Of a stretch of DNA of 64,000 nucleotides, positions 1 to 13,908 are shown in pieces. Position 1 is the first letter of the stretch. Each line of letters starts with the position of its first letter. Where the stretch lies: the NCBI GenBank assembly GCA_902589725.1, contig CACITU010000006.1:18074-82073 (forward strand), written 5' to 3'. Below the pieces are notes generated by a model. It was not told where the DNA came from, searched no databases, and saw only the letters and a list, made by a program, of their open reading frames with translations. The DNA comes from an uncultured Pelagibacteraceae bacterium (lineage in GTDB: Bacteria; Pseudomonadota; Alphaproteobacteria; Pelagibacterales; Pelagibacteraceae). A program made the translations under genes and the position numbers.

Positions 1-3000
1 TGCCAAAAAGAAAAGATATTAAAAAAATTTTAGTCGTTGGTGCTGGTCCAATAATTATAGGACAAGCATGTGAATTTGATTATTCAGGAACGCAAGCTTG
101 TAAAGCTCTTAAAGATGAGGGATATAAAGTAGTCTTAATAAACTCAAATCCTGCAACAATTATGACTGATCCAGATGTTGCGGATAAAACTTATATTGAA
201 CCAATTACACCAGATGTATTAGAAAAAATTCTCAAAAAAGAAAAACCAGATGCAATTCTGCCAACAATGGGCGGGCAAACTGCACTTAACCTTGCAATGG
301 AAGCAGAAAAAAAAGGGATTCTAAAAAAATACAAAATTGAATTGATAGGAGCAAATTCTAAAGCAATTTCTAATGCTGAAGACAGAAAAAAATTTAGAAA
401 AAATATGATAGATATTGGTTTAGATTTACCAAAATCTGAAATTGTTAATAACAACAACCAAGCATCAAAAGTATTAAAAAAAATTGGATTACCAGCAATT
501 ATAAGACCTGCATTTACACTCGGTGGACTTGGTGGAGGAATAGCTAAAACTAAAAAAGATTATTTTAAGATTGTTAAAAATGGATTGCATGAGTCTCCAG
601 TAAGCCAAGTTCTTGTAGAAGAATGTTTGGAGGGTTGGAAAGAATTTGAGATGGAGGTGGTAAGAGATAAGAAAGATAACTGTATTATTATTTGCTCAAT
701 TGAAAATATAGATCCAATGGGAATTCATACGGGTGATTCAGTAACAATTGCACCAGCTCTTACACTTACAGATAAAGAATACCAAGTGATGAGAAATGCA
801 TCTATAGCATGTTTAAGAAAAATTGGAGTTGAAACTGGAGGATCAAATGTTCAGTTTGCTATCAATCCTAAAAACGGTCGAATGGTTGTCATTGAAATGA
901 ATCCACGTGTATCAAGATCCTCAGCACTTGCATCAAAAGCAACTGGATTTCCAATTGCGAAAGTAGCTGCAAAATTAGCAGTTGGTTATACTCTGGATGA
1001 ATTAAAAAATGAAATAACTAAAGTTACACCTGCATCATTTGAACCAAGTATAGATTATGTGGTGACTAAAATTCCAAGATTTACGTTTGAAAAATTTTCA
1101 ACTTCTCCTGCAACTTTAGGAACATCCATGAAATCGGTAGGTGAGGCGATGGCAATAGGAAGAAACTTTAAGGAGTCTCTCCAAAAAGCGTTAGTATCAC
1201 TTGAAACTGGTTTTTCAGGTTTAGACAGAATTTTTGAATTAAATAAAAAACAAATTGAAAAGAAGCTTAAAGAAACTATTCCAAATAAGATATTGCTAGT
1301 TGCAGAAGCAATTAGAAAAAAAATAGACTTAAAGAAAATATATAATTTATCCAAAATTGATCCTTGGTTTTTAGAGCAAATTAAAGAAATAGTTGATTGC
1401 GAAACACAGATCAAAATCAAGGGACTTCCTAAAGACTTTGTAGAATTTAATAGAATAAAATCAATAGGGTTTTCAGATAAGAAACTTTCAGAATTGACTA
1501 AAACTTCTGAAGACGTTGTTAGAAGAAAAAGATCGGCGCTAAAAATTCTTCCAGTTTATAAAAAAGTGGATACTTGTGCGGCTGAATTCAAATCTTTTAC
1601 TCCATATATGTACTCAACTTATCAAAGAAATTTTTCAATTAACTCTGAATGTGAAGCTGATCCATCTAATAAGAAAAAAATAATTATTCTTGGAGGAGGA
1701 CCAAATAGAATTGGTCAAGGAATTGAATTTGATTATTGTTGTTGTCAGGCTAGTTTTTCATTAAAAGATGCGGGTTTTGAGACAATAATGGTTAATTGTA
1801 ACCCTGAAACAGTATCAACAGATTATGATACGAGTGATCGATTATACTTTGAACCTTTAAAAGAAGAATACGTTTTTAACATAATTAAAAAAGAACAAGA
1901 AAAAGGAAACCTAATAGGAGTGATAGCCCAGTTTGGTGGCCAAACTCCAATTAAACTTGCTAAATTTTTACATGACAACAAACTTCCAATTTTAGGAACA
2001 CAATATACCTCTATCGATTTAGCAGAGGATAGAGACCGATTTAGAAATTTATTAAATAAACTAAAACTCAAACAGGCTGAGAGTGGGATTGCAAAAACAT
2101 TTAATCAAGCAATAAAAATTGCAGATAAAATTGGGTTACCATTAATGGTAAGACCATCTTATGTTCTTGGTGGAAGAGCAATGGAAATTGTTCATGAAAA
2201 AAATCAACTTAAACAATTTGTTGAAGAAGCGTTTAAAGCTGCAGAAGAAAATCCAATTTTGATTGATAAATTTATCAATCATGCAATGGAAGTAGATGTG
2301 GATGCTATATCAGACGGAAAACAGGTTCATGTTGCAGGTATCATGCAGCATATAGAAGAAGCTGGAATTCATTCGGGAGACTCTGCTTGTAGCCTACCCC
2401 CTGTGTCAATTAAACCATACCTTCTTAAAGAAATAGAAAATCAAACTAAAAAATTAGCGATAGCTTTAAATGTAAAAGGTTTCATGAATATACAGTTTGC
2501 AATTAAAAAAGATGAAATTTATGTGATTGAAGTAAATCCAAGAGCAAGTCGAACAGTACCTTTTGTATCAAAAGCAAAAGGATTGCCTCTAGCTAAAATT
2601 GCATCAAGAGTAATGGCCGGTGAAAAGTTATCTAAGTTTAATTTAAAAGATAAATCTAAAGGAATGTATGCAGTTAAAGAGGCTGTATTCCCATTTAATA
2701 AATTTCCAAACAGTGACTTATTGTTAGGACCTGAAATGAAGTCCACTGGAGAAGTTATGGGTTTCGATAAAAACTTTGGAATGGCTTTTGCCAAAAGTCA
2801 GATCGCAGCAGCTAACTCATTACCAAAACAAGGATTGGCTTTTATATCTCTGAAAGATAGTCATAAAGATGAAGGAATAGATTTAGCTAAAGAACTTCTT
2901 AAACTTAAGTTTACATTATGTGCAACTAGAGGAACTGCAGAATATATTCGAAAGCATGGGATGAAATGTAAAATTATAAATAAAGTAAGCACTGGATCAC

Positions 3001-3224
3001 CTCATATAGTAGATGTTTTAGACTCTAAAAAAATTGCATTAGTAATAAATACTGGAGGTGGAAATAGTGAACATCGATTAAGTGACGCAATAGCTTTAAG
3101 AAGAGCAACACTAAAGAATAAAGTTCCTTATTGTACTAATATGTCTACTGCTCAAGCCTGTTTGGAGGCAATTAAATCTCTTAAGACAAAAAGATTGGAG
3201 GTTAATTCACTACAAGATATTTAG
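1..3224 (+). CDS. carB: Carbamoyl-phosphate synthase large subunit, missing only its first base
   Basis: Makes carbamoyl phosphate from bicarbonate, two ATP and ammonia delivered by the small subunit CarA, for pyrimidine and arginine synthesis in the cytoplasm. The reading frame is open from base 3 and begins [16 protein letters not shown], the CarB N-terminus, so the start codon is the base before the window plus TG at 1-2. That gives about 1074 residues, the usual length. Two homologous ATP-grasp halves are visible, each opening with a G-rich loop (GAGPIIIGQ and [10 protein letters not shown]), and the C-terminal regulatory MGS-like domain follows ([13 protein letters not shown]). Nothing is missing internally. 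It converges with the ATP-grasp gene at 3231, leaving six bases between the stops. Confidence 0.97.
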   Translation, partial: PKRKDIKKILVVGAGPIIIGQACEFDYSGTQACKALKDEGYKVVLINSNPATIMTDPDVADKTYIEPITPDVLEKILKKEKPDAILPTMGGQTALNLAMEAEKKGILKKYKIELIGANSKAISNAEDRKKFRKNMIDIGLDLPKSEIVNNNNQASKVLKKIGLPAIIRPAFTLGGLGGGIAKTKKDYFKIVKNGLHESPVSQVLVEECLEGWKEFEMEVVRDKKDNCIIICSIENIDPMGIHTGDSVTIAPALTLTDKEYQVMRNASIACLRKIGVETGGSNVQFAINPKNGRMVVIEMNPRVSRSSALASKATGFPIAKVAAKLAVGYTLDELKNEITKVTPASFEPSIDYVVTKIPRFTFEKFSTSPATLGTSMKSVGEAMAIGRNFKESLQKALVSLETGFSGLDRIFELNKKQIEKKLKETIPNKILLVAEAIRKKIDLKKIYNLSKIDPWFLEQIKEIVDCETQIKIKGLPKDFVEFNRIKSIGFSDKKLSELTKTSEDVVRRKRSALKILPVYKKVDTCAAEFKSFTPYMYSTYQRNFSINSECEADPSNKKKIIILGGGPNRIGQGIEFDYCCCQASFSLKDAGFETIMVNCNPETVSTDYDTSDRLYFEPLKEEYVFNIIKKEQEKGNLIGVIAQFGGQTPIKLAKFLHDNKLPILGTQYTSIDLAEDRDRFRNLLNKLKLKQAESGIAKTFNQAIKIADKIGLPLMVRPSYVLGGRAMEIVHEKNQLKQFVEEAFKAAEENPILIDKFINHAMEVDVDAISDGKQVHVAGIMQHIEEAGIHSGDSACSLPPVSIKPYLLKEIENQTKKLAIALNVKGFMNIQFAIKKDEIYVIEVNPRASRTVPFVSKAKGLPLAKIASRVMAGEKLSKFNLKDKSKGMYAVKEAVFPFNKFPNSDLLLGPEMKSTGEVMGFDKNFGMAFAKSQIAAANSLPKQGLAFISLKDSHKDEGIDLAKELLKLKFTLCATRGTAEYIRKHGMKCKIINKVSTGSPHIVDVLDSKKIALVINTGGGNSEHRLSDAIALRRATLKNKVPYCTNMSTAQACLEAIKSLKTKRLEVNSLQDI

Positions 3225-3230
3225 TAAATT

Positions 3231-4676
3231 CTAAACATCAACTATCATTGTATCTTTAGATCCTCCACCTTGTGAACTATTTACAATTGTACTCCCTTTC
3301 CTTAATGCAACTCTTGTTAAACCACCAGATGTTACGTAAATAGATTTTCCACTTAACACAAAAGGTCTTAAATCAACATGTCTTGGCTCTATATTGCTTT
3401 CAGTAATCGTAGGAAGAGTTGATAAAATTTCTAAAGGCTGAGCAATAAATTCTCTTGGTTTACTTTTTATTTTCTGAATCATTTCATCTTTTTCTTTTTT
3501 TGATGCTCTTGCACCAATTAAAATACCATACCCTCCAGACGCATTAGCTGGTTTAACAACTAATTTTGAAATGTTTTCAATAACATAATCTCTATCTTTT
3601 TTCTCATGACACAAAAAAGTTTCAACTTGATTTATTTTAGGTTGCTCGCCTAGATAATAAACAATCATTTTATTTACATAAGAGTAAATAGCTTTGTCAT
3701 CTGCTATACCTGTTCCAATTCCGTTTACTATTCCTACGTTTCCTTTTTTCCAACACTTAAAAAGTCCAGGAACTCCAATAAGTGATTCTTTGTAGAATAC
3801 TTTGGGATCTAAAAAGTTGTCATCCAATCTTCTATATATACAATCTACTTTAAGTTTACCTTTAACAGTTTTCATGTATACAATATCATTTTCCACGAAC
3901 AAATCTTTGCCTTCAACGAGAGCTATTCCCATTTGTTCAGCTAAAAAAGAATGTTCAAAATAAGCTGAATTATAAATGCCAGGAGTAAGTACTACCATGT
4001 GAGGATTTTCAGTTCTTTTCGGTATGCATTCCTCCATACAGTGGTACAATTTATTTGCGTATTGATGTATTGAGGAAACTTTATATCTCGTAAATAACTC
4101 TGGAAAAACATCCCTCATAACCATCCGATTTTCAAGCATATAAGATACGCCTGATGGAACTCTCAAATTATCTTCCAAAACCAAGTATTCACCATTTATA
4201 TTTCTAATAAGATCAATTCCAGAAATGTTTGACCAAGCTTTATACTTTGGAGAAAAACCATCACATTCTTTGATATAATATGGCGAATTAAAAACTAATT
4301 CCTTAGGAACTACATTATCCTTAAAAATTTTTTTTTTATTGTAAACATCATCGATAAATAAATTAAGTGCTTTTACTCTTTGTGCCAACCCTTTTGAAAT
4401 TTTGTTCCATACACGTTTAGGAATTATTCTGGGAATAATATCTAAAGGCCATTTTTTTTCTTCTGCTCTATTGTTGGCTGCATAGACTCTAAAATTAATT
4501 CCTCTTGCGCTAATTGTGCTTTGGCAATTTTTTTCAATTTCTTGTAATTTTTTCTTTCCATTCCTCTCTAAAATTCCAGAAATAATTTTAGCATGTTTTC
4601 TTATTTTACTATCATCAGATATATAACCGTCATAAGAGGACTTTGAGTCGTAATTTTTCCAGAATTGAGTAACCAT
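3231..4676 (-). CDS. Circularly permuted ATP-grasp protein (DUF404/DUF407 type)
   Basis: 481 residues matching the circularly permuted ATP-grasp family once called DUF404/DUF407. Recognisable features are the N-terminal segment with RGINFRVYA, the stretch LVLEDNLRVPSGVSYMLENR, the KPANASGGYGILIG nucleotide-binding loop near residue 380, and the RPFVLSG motif near the C-terminus. Family members are thought to form peptide-like bonds with an ATP-activated carboxylate, but the substrate is unknown. In many proteobacteria this gene sits with an alpha-E (DUF403) gene, a transglutaminase-like gene and the Anbu peptidase. Here only Anbu is adjacent, divergently transcribed across a 110-base gap. Family assignment is firm; function is open. 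Confidence 0.9.
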   Translation of the reverse strand: MVTQFWKNYDSKSSYDGYISDDSKIRKHAKIISGILERNGKKKLQEIEKNCQSTISARGINFRVYAANNRAEEKKWPLDIIPRIIPKRVWNKISKGLAQRVKALNLFIDDVYNKKKIFKDNVVPKELVFNSPYYIKECDGFSPKYKAWSNISGIDLIRNINGEYLVLEDNLRVPSGVSYMLENRMVMRDVFPELFTRYKVSSIHQYANKLYHCMEECIPKRTENPHMVVLTPGIYNSAYFEHSFLAEQMGIALVEGKDLFVENDIVYMKTVKGKLKVDCIYRRLDDNFLDPKVFYKESLIGVPGLFKCWKKGNVGIVNGIGTGIADDKAIYSYVNKMIVYYLGEQPKINQVETFLCHEKKDRDYVIENISKLVVKPANASGGYGILIGARASKKEKDEMIQKIKSKPREFIAQPLEILSTLPTITESNIEPRHVDLRPFVLSGKSIYVTSGGLTRVALRKGSTIVNSSQGGGSKDTMIVDV

Positions 4677-4786
4677 AATATTTAATATTTTAATAAATAT
4701 ACAAAATAGACAAATGCGAAGAATGAATGACAGTTATGCTAAAAATAGTTTGTAAAAATGATTATTTTTAAATATCAATTACATCT
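4677..4786. other. Divergent intergenic region between ATP-grasp and Anbu genes
   Basis: The 110 A+T-rich bases between the two start codons must carry the promoters of both genes. No convincing -35/-10 pair with correct spacing stands out, and no hairpin or small ORF was seen. It is the largest gap in the window without an RNA gene. Shared control of the pair is an inference from this arrangement. Confidence 0.4.
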
Positions 4787-5512
4787 ATGACATATTGTAT
4801 AGGTATTAAAACTAATGAAGGTCTTGTTTTTGCGTCAGACTCAAGAACAAATGCAGGTCTAGATAATGTAAATATATATTCAAAAATGATGACCCATGAT
4901 GTTGGTGACAGAACTATTGTAATAGTAACTTCAGGAAATTTAGGAACTTCACAAGCAGTTTATAAATCAATTGAGAAAGATTTAAAAAGCTCAACAGGGA
5001 TAATGAACTTAAACACATGCTCTGATTTCGAACAAATAGCTTCCTATATTGGTTCACTTAATATTGAGCACTCCTCACCTCAAGGAATTAATACAGATAA
5101 TGTCTTACTTGGTTCAACATTTATAGTTGGAGGACAAATCAAAGGTCAGCAACACGAATTATATTTAATATATCCTCAAGGTAATTATATAAGACCTGCA
5201 GACAGCAAACCTTATCTTGTAATTGGAGAAGTAAAGTATGGTAAGCCAATATTAGATAGGGTAATCAAACCAAACGTATCTATTGGGGACGCATCACGTT
5301 GCGCATTAATTTCGATGGACTCAACCTTAAAAAGTGATTTAACAGTAGGCCCACCAATAGATTTTGCTGTACACAAAAAAGATGCTGAAAGATTAGCTTC
5401 ACTTGAATGTTTAAATCTTTCTGACGAAACTTATTCCCGAGTTTGTAACCAGTGGTCAGAGGGAATATTTAAAGTTTTCGACTCATTTCCCAGATTTGAT
5501 TGGGAAAAATAA
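4787..5512 (+). CDS. Anbu-type proteasome-like peptidase
   Basis: 241 residues of the Anbu (bacterial proteasome homologue) family of N-terminal nucleophile hydrolases. After Met removal, Thr2 becomes the N-terminal nucleophile (MTYCIGIK). Asp18 in ASDSRTNAG and Lys33 in IYSKMM fit the Thr1/Asp17/Lys33 catalytic set of proteasome beta subunits. The segment VIVTSGNLGTSQAV and the downstream GSTFIVGGQI also fit Anbu. Known Anbu proteins assemble into helical or open-ring oligomers and their substrate is unresolved. The gene is divergent from the ATP-grasp gene that usually shares its operon. It faces the minus-strand oxygenase-like gene with two bases between stops. Confidence 0.92.
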   Translation: MTYCIGIKTNEGLVFASDSRTNAGLDNVNIYSKMMTHDVGDRTIVIVTSGNLGTSQAVYKSIEKDLKSSTGIMNLNTCSDFEQIASYIGSLNIEHSSPQGINTDNVLLGSTFIVGGQIKGQQHELYLIYPQGNYIRPADSKPYLVIGEVKYGKPILDRVIKPNVSIGDASRCALISMDSTLKSDLTVGPPIDFAVHKKDAERLASLECLNLSDETYSRVCNQWSEGIFKVFDSFPRFDWEK

Positions 5513-5514
5513 AA

Positions 5515-6177
5515 TTATTTAACTTTCCAATCAGTCTGAAAAGTAACATAATTTACTTGAATACATCGTCTTTCTTTAACTATTTTTTTCTTTTCCATTC
5601 CATGCCAAGTATTTGGTCCACTGGTAAACAGATAACCATAGTTATGTTTATAAGGAAGTGTTTTAACCTTCTCTAATTTTTCATTATAAAAATCTGTTCC
5701 TAAGTCCTCAGACTCATTTGTTTTATTAACAAATATCAACCCTGACATAAGTTTTTCTTTTATATCGCAATGAGGTTTAAGCCAAAAACCTTCTCGATCA
5801 CATATAATTTCAACTCTTACATAAGAATTTGATAAATCTTTATCAATCATTTTAGAAATTGTTTCATATGTTTCTTTAGACTGAAGTTCGTTTATAAATT
5901 TTACTAAATTTGGAAATTGAGTGGAGTTCTCTTTATTTATAAAACATCTAAATTTTATTGCTTTTCCACCTGATGCTATTCCTTCTCTAAATTCTGCAGC
6001 TCCACCATCTATTGCTCTAGTGCCATCGTAATTAAGATTGTGTTTACTCACATCAGGAATATCTGCTTTCACTATTTCATCAATTGCTTCCTCTGATAAA
6101 GCATTGCTATATTCCCAATGATTAAAAGGGAAACTGTATTGTTTCGAATTATTTTTAATTGAATTTAAAAATGACAT
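5515..6177 (-). CDS. 2OG-Fe(II) oxygenase-like protein
   Basis: 220-residue soluble protein with the facial-triad pattern of 2-oxoglutarate/Fe(II) dioxygenases: His136 and Asp138 in KPHCDIKEK, His192 in NTWHGMEKK, and Arg203 or Arg204 as candidate 2OG-binding residue. The spacing fits prolyl-4-hydroxylase-like folds. The substrate cannot be read from sequence. Its ATG shares one base with the TAA stop of the upstream ELM1-family gene (TAATG), so the two are probably translationally coupled. A link to a surface-glycan or protein modification is only a guess from that neighbour. Confidence 0.7.
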   Translation of the reverse strand: MSFLNSIKNNSKQYSFPFNHWEYSNALSEEAIDEIVKADIPDVSKHNLNYDGTRAIDGGAAEFREGIASGGKAIKFRCFINKENSTQFPNLVKFINELQSKETYETISKMIDKDLSNSYVRVEIICDREGFWLKPHCDIKEKLMSGLIFVNKTNESEDLGTDFYNEKLEKVKTLPYKHNYGYLFTSGPNTWHGMEKKKIVKERRCIQVNYVTFQTDWKVK

Positions 6178-7121
6178 TAACTTTGAATTTTGCTTTTTAA
6201 TATTTTTGCAACTCTATTAGTTTCATCAAGTTTTTCATAGTTCCAATTTTCTATTTCTTCTCCTAAATTTCTAATAATATTTAATTCTCTAAATAAATTT
6301 CTAAAATTTTGGAATCTCTTATCATTTCTTTTTGGTAAAATATTTGCTACATAAATGGGTTTGCCAGTCAAAGCTGCTTCAGATATCATTGAGCTAGAGT
6401 CACATGTAACCACAATATTTTCAGATAAACCAAGTGCTGATAAATAAGCTTTTTTATCAACATTCATTATAATAGTGTGATTATCTCCAAAAAATTCTTT
6501 AGCATAGTGGATCGTATTCAATGGTGTTCTCATTGATGGAATTACAACAAGTTGAAAATTATGTTTTTTTAATAATTTATAAAATATTGAAAAGATATGT
6601 TTCATGTTTTTTGTTGAGTAATCATAATATTTGGTAGGCCCACCCAAAATTAAAGACCAAATTTTTCTATCATCTCTTTTTACAAACGAGTTTAAATAAT
6701 TCTTATTTTCCTCGATTTCATTTTTGGTAAGATAATGTATGGCGCCTTTAGTGGAAATTACATTTGAGCCTTTTATTCCATCGTGTTGAGGAGCTATTAC
6801 AAAATCAAAATGATTTAAATCTACTTTTGGATCTTGTATGTGAATATTAAATACTTTTTTATTTGAAATACTTTTTAAATGAATTGATGGAATTACACTT
6901 TTTCTTCCACAAGATATAATTATATCAAAATCTAAATGATTTAATTTTTTATAAACATTTTGTGAAACAGGAGTAAATTTTGGTGGGAGCAAATTCCAAA
7001 AATTATTTAGTTCAACCTTGTGGTGTGTAAATTCAATCTCTAGAGCTTTAGCCAATCCCTCAACTTGGCTTATCATTCCATGCATACCTTGAGTTAATAA
7101 AATACCTTTTAATTTAGTCAT
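6177..7121 (-). CDS. ELM1 family (DUF1022) putative glycosyltransferase
   Basis: 314 residues matching the ELM1/DUF1022 family, named for the plant mitochondrial fission factor and annotated in bacteria as putative glycosyltransferases. Characteristic pieces are the start LLTQGMHGMISQVEGLAKAL, the central DIIISCGRKSVIPSIHLK, the LILGGPTKYY loop, and the C-terminal CDSSSMISEAALTGKPIYV, which resembles a nucleotide-sugar binding region of GT-B folds. No signal peptide or membrane segment is evident. It is first in a two-gene unit with the oxygenase-like gene and divergent from trxB across 21 bases. The bacterial role is unproven. Confidence 0.8.
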   Translation of the reverse strand: MTKLKGILLTQGMHGMISQVEGLAKALEIEFTHHKVELNNFWNLLPPKFTPVSQNVYKKLNHLDFDIIISCGRKSVIPSIHLKSISNKKVFNIHIQDPKVDLNHFDFVIAPQHDGIKGSNVISTKGAIHYLTKNEIEENKNYLNSFVKRDDRKIWSLILGGPTKYYDYSTKNMKHIFSIFYKLLKKHNFQLVVIPSMRTPLNTIHYAKEFFGDNHTIIMNVDKKAYLSALGLSENIVVTCDSSSMISEAALTGKPIYVANILPKRNDKRFQNFRNLFRELNIIRNLGEEIENWNYEKLDETNRVAKILKSKIQS

Positions 7122-7142
7122 TAATCACTATATAGCTTTCAT

Positions 7143-8090
7143 ATGAGTCAAAATCCAACTAAACACACAAAAGTGTTAATAATTGGATCTGGTCCTGCCG
7201 GATACACAGCTGCAGTTTATGCTGCTCGAGCTATGTTAAATCCAATTCTAGTTCATGGATCTGAGCCAGGTGGTCAATTAACAACGACAACTGATGTTGA
7301 AAACTTTCCAGGATTTGCAGAAGTAATACAAGGTCCTTGGTTGATGGATCAAATGAAAGAACAAGCTAAAGCTGTTGGTACAGAAATGATAGAGGATCAC
7401 ATTAGTAATGTTAATTTAAAAACTTCTCCGTTTGAGGCAACTGGAGATAGTGGTCAAAAATATACTGCTGATAGCATAATAATTTCTACAGGTGCTCAGG
7501 CAAGATGGTTAAATTTAGACTCAGAACAAGAGTTTAGAGGATTTGGCGTCTCAGCTTGCGCAACATGTGACGGTTTCTTTTTTAAAAATAAAGAGGTTGC
7601 TGTAGTTGGAGGTGGCAATGCAGCTGTTGAAGAGGCAATGTTTCTAACAAAATTTGCATCCAAAGTAAAATTAATACATAGAAGAGATAGTTTAAGGGCT
7701 GAAAAAATGCTTCAAAAAAAATTAATGGAAAATAAAAAAATTGAAATTATTTGGGACTCTGTAGTTGAAGATGTATTGGGTGACAAAGATCCTAAAAATG
7801 TTAAGGGAATTAAAATAAAAAATGTCAAAACAAATGAAATACAAGAATTAAAGCTTGATGGTGTATTTATTGCTATTGGTCATGATCCAGCAACCCAGCT
7901 ATTTAAAGATCAACTAGAAATGGATAAAGAAGGATACTTAATCACAAAGGCAGACTCCACTGAAACTAATGTGCCTGGTGTTTTTGCAGCTGGGGATGTA
8001 AAAGACAAAATTTTTAGACAAGCAGTCACAGCTGCTGGTATGGGATGCATGGCAGCTCTTGAAGCAGAAAAACATCTATCTCACAATTAA
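7143..8090 (+). CDS. trxB: Thioredoxin-disulfide reductase
   Basis: 315-residue flavoprotein that reduces thioredoxin with NADPH. The FAD loop GSGPAGYTAAVYAARA lies near residue 15, the redox-active CATC pair is Cys139/Cys142 in SACATCDGFF, the NADPH loop GGGNAAVEEA lies near 156, and the C-terminal FAD segment is VFAAGDVKD. Length and order are standard for low-molecular-weight TrxB. The stop codon abuts the ATG of the following SDR gene with no gap, suggesting co-transcription. Confidence 0.96.
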   Translation: MSQNPTKHTKVLIIGSGPAGYTAAVYAARAMLNPILVHGSEPGGQLTTTTDVENFPGFAEVIQGPWLMDQMKEQAKAVGTEMIEDHISNVNLKTSPFEATGDSGQKYTADSIIISTGAQARWLNLDSEQEFRGFGVSACATCDGFFFKNKEVAVVGGGNAAVEEAMFLTKFASKVKLIHRRDSLRAEKMLQKKLMENKKIEIIWDSVVEDVLGDKDPKNVKGIKIKNVKTNEIQELKLDGVFIAIGHDPATQLFKDQLEMDKEGYLITKADSTETNVPGVFAAGDVKDKIFRQAVTAAGMGCMAALEAEKHLSHN

Positions 8091-9113
8091 ATGTCAGAAA
8101 AAATATTGCTAACTGGAATAAGCGGTTGGATAGCAAAACATACAGCTATAGAATTATTAAATTCTGGTTACGAGGTCGTTGGGACAGTAAGAAATGAAAC
8201 TTTAATAGAACAAACCAAAGACACTATTAGTAAATACGCTCCTATAGATAAATTATCTTTTATTAAATTAGATCTTGTTAAAGATGATGGATGGAATGAT
8301 GCAGCTAAAGGATGTAAATATATATTTCATATTGCATCTCCTTTTCCAATAAAAGTTTCAAATAATAGAGAAAGCTTATTACCTCCTGCAGTAGATGGTA
8401 CGTTAAGGGTATTGAATGCAGGGATAAATGCTGGAGTAGATCAAATCATAAAAACTTCTTCTATTGTTGCTATGTTTAGAAAACCAAACAGAACTAATCC
8501 TTATACATTTGGAGAAAAAGATTGGACTGATGAAAATTGGGTAGAGGGGGTAAATGATTATTTTTTATCAAAAACTAAAGCTGAGAGAATTGCTTGGGAA
8601 TTGATGGAAAGCAAAGGATTAAAAAATAAATTAACAACAATTTGTCCTGGTGGTGTCTTCGGTGATGCTCTAGATAAAAAAGGAGGTACTTCAATTGAGT
8701 ATGTCAGACAATTCATGGCTGGTAAATTTCCTGGAGCACCTAAATTTGCTGTTCTAATTTCTGATGTAAAAGACATTGCAAAAGCACATGTTGCTTGTAT
8801 AGGAAATGATAAAGTTGGAGGTAGAAGATTAATTGTTGGAAAAGAAGTAAAAAAATTAGTCGAATTATCCCAATTGATGGCTGAAGCAATGCCTGCTTAT
8901 GCAAAAAAGCTGCCAAAAAAAGAACTTCCAAATTTCATGGTCAAGTTGATAAGTTATTTAGACTCAAGTGCTAAAATGATGATACCTGATCTTGGAATTT
9001 TAATGCAAACCGACCCCTCTTATGCTGAAGAGTTGTTAGGTTTTAAATTTAAAGCTGCAAAAGATTGTATGGCAGAGAATGCCAAATCTGTTGTGAGGCT
9101 AGGTTTGGTTTAA
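8091..9113 (+). CDS. Extended SDR, dihydroflavonol-reductase-like NAD(P) oxidoreductase
   Basis: 340 residues. The N-terminal dinucleotide loop reads LLTGISGWIAKHTA, and the active-site Tyr-Lys pair lies in YFLSKTKAERIAWE, following the Ser-rich IKTSSIVAMF. This combination and the FHIASPFP segment match the flavonol/cinnamoyl-CoA reductase-like group of extended short-chain dehydrogenases. The substrate is not predictable. The ATG directly follows the trxB TAA, so it should be translated from the same message. It meets the minus-strand gene at 9114 end to end. Confidence 0.82.
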   Translation: MSEKILLTGISGWIAKHTAIELLNSGYEVVGTVRNETLIEQTKDTISKYAPIDKLSFIKLDLVKDDGWNDAAKGCKYIFHIASPFPIKVSNNRESLLPPAVDGTLRVLNAGINAGVDQIIKTSSIVAMFRKPNRTNPYTFGEKDWTDENWVEGVNDYFLSKTKAERIAWELMESKGLKNKLTTICPGGVFGDALDKKGGTSIEYVRQFMAGKFPGAPKFAVLISDVKDIAKAHVACIGNDKVGGRRLIVGKEVKKLVELSQLMAEAMPAYAKKLPKKELPNFMVKLISYLDSSAKMMIPDLGILMQTDPSYAEELLGFKFKAAKDCMAENAKSVVRLGLV

Positions 9114-9760
9114 TTATAATTTTAAAATTTCATCAGACTCAAACGTAATTTTTTGCAAATTTTCCTTAGCAATTTTGATCATTGCTTTTGCAACATTTTC
9201 TGAACTAATTGGTCTCATTTTTTTAAATGGCCCAAATAACAAAGGCGATAATATGCTAAAAGTCAAAATACCTATTTTTTCACCTGCTCTGTTCTCTTTT
9301 CTTTTTCCAATTAAAAAAGAGGGTCTTAATATTCCTAATTTAGAGAAGTTTAATCTTTTTAATTCTTCTTCAACTAAACCTTTAAATTTCACATATTTAC
9401 CTGAACTTTTTGGATTAGCATATATTGAAGAAATAAAAATAAATGACTTAACTGAATTAGCTTTTGCAATTTGTGCAATTTCTTTTGGAATATCTAACTC
9501 TACTTTTTGATAATCATTTTTATCAGGAGAATTTTGCTTTGTAGTGCCAATACAAAAAAAACAATCATCCCCTGTAATTTCAGTTTTATGATTTCCTAAA
9601 TTATTAAAATCAATATTTATAACCTCAACTTTTTCATTATTAATTGAAGTTTGAGAGCGAACGAAAATCTTAATTTTAGTATAATAATTATCTTGAATTA
9701 ATTGATTAACTAAATGGCCACCAATTAATCCAGTGGAACCAAATACTATGGCTGTTTTCA

Positions 9761-9761
<1 letters not shown>
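9114..9761 (-). CDS. Atypical SDR, TIP30/NAD(P)H-binding family
   Basis: 215 residues with an N-terminal Rossmann loop (AIVFGSTGLIGGHLVNQL), a mid-protein FIFISSIYANPKSSGKYVKFKG segment supplying the Tyr/Lys, and LGILRPSFLIGKRKENR near the end. These match atypical SDRs of the HTATIP2/TIP30 type, which bind NADPH and in bacteria have no defined substrate. Its ATG overlaps the stop of the aminotransferase gene by one base, so it is the second gene of a minus-strand pair. Confidence 0.8.
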
Positions 9762-13152
<3,391 letters not shown>

Positions 13153-13171
<19 letters not shown>

Positions 13172-13908
13172 TTATTACCGGTGGGGCAACGAGAATTGGA
13201 GCTGCAATTGCGAAAAAATTATCTGGCACAAAAAAAGAAATATTAATTCATTTCAATAAATCAAAATCAAAAGCTGAAAAATTAAAAAAAGAATTAGAGG
13301 GTAATGGTACAAAGGTTTACCTTGTAAAAGGTGATTTAAGTAAAGAAAAAGACGTAAATAAAATTGTTAAATATGCCAAATTAAAATTAAAATTTTTTGA
13401 TTGTTTAATTAACAATGCTTCTTTATTTGAAAATGATAAAATAGAAAACTTCACAACAGATAGTTGGGGTAAACACTTGAGAACAAATTTAAGAACACCT
13501 GCTTTATTATCTAAAGAATTTGCTAAAAGTATAAAAGGAAAAAATAATAATATAATAAATATAATTGATCAGAGAGTCTTTAAACTTACTCCTTATTTTT
13601 TTTCATACACTATAAGTAAAACTGGCCTTTATACTCTTACAAAAACAAGTGCTATGAGCCTAGCTCCAAAAATAAGGGTCAATGGAATAGCTCCAGGACC
13701 TACAATAAAAAATCAAAGACAGTCTGAAAAACACTTCAAAAAACAGTATTTAGCAACCCCCTTAAAAAGACAAGTTGATGTGGAACAAATTTGCAACGCT
13801 GTTGACTTTTTTATAAAAAATTGGTCTATCACTGGTCAAGTATTAGCAATTGATAGTGGGCAGAATTTAAACTGGCAAACACCAGACATTATGGGAGGAA
13901 AAGAATGA
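13153..13908 (+). CDS. FolM-like pteridine/dihydrofolate reductase of the SDR family
   Basis: 251-residue classical SDR. The cofactor loop is TGGATRIG, where Arg-Ile-Gly after the glycines is typical of pteridine reductases. NNAS follows, then the catalytic YTISKTGL, and [10 protein letters not shown] in the substrate loop. The segment [21 protein letters not shown] matches alphaproteobacterial SDRs encoded beside folB and annotated as FolM or alternative dihydrofolate reductase. A folate or monapterin role is inferred from the motif and from folB two genes on. It starts inside the end of uvrB and ends in an ATGA overlap with the next gene. Confidence 0.72.

Noticed and set aside
1055..1420. 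121-codon minus-strand ORF inside carB
   Set aside because: Antisense to conserved CarB sequence with Ser/Phe/Ile-rich composition typical of shadow frames.
9175..9510. 111-codon plus-strand ORF within the TIP30-like gene
   Set aside because: Antisense shadow of a well-supported gene with no family match.
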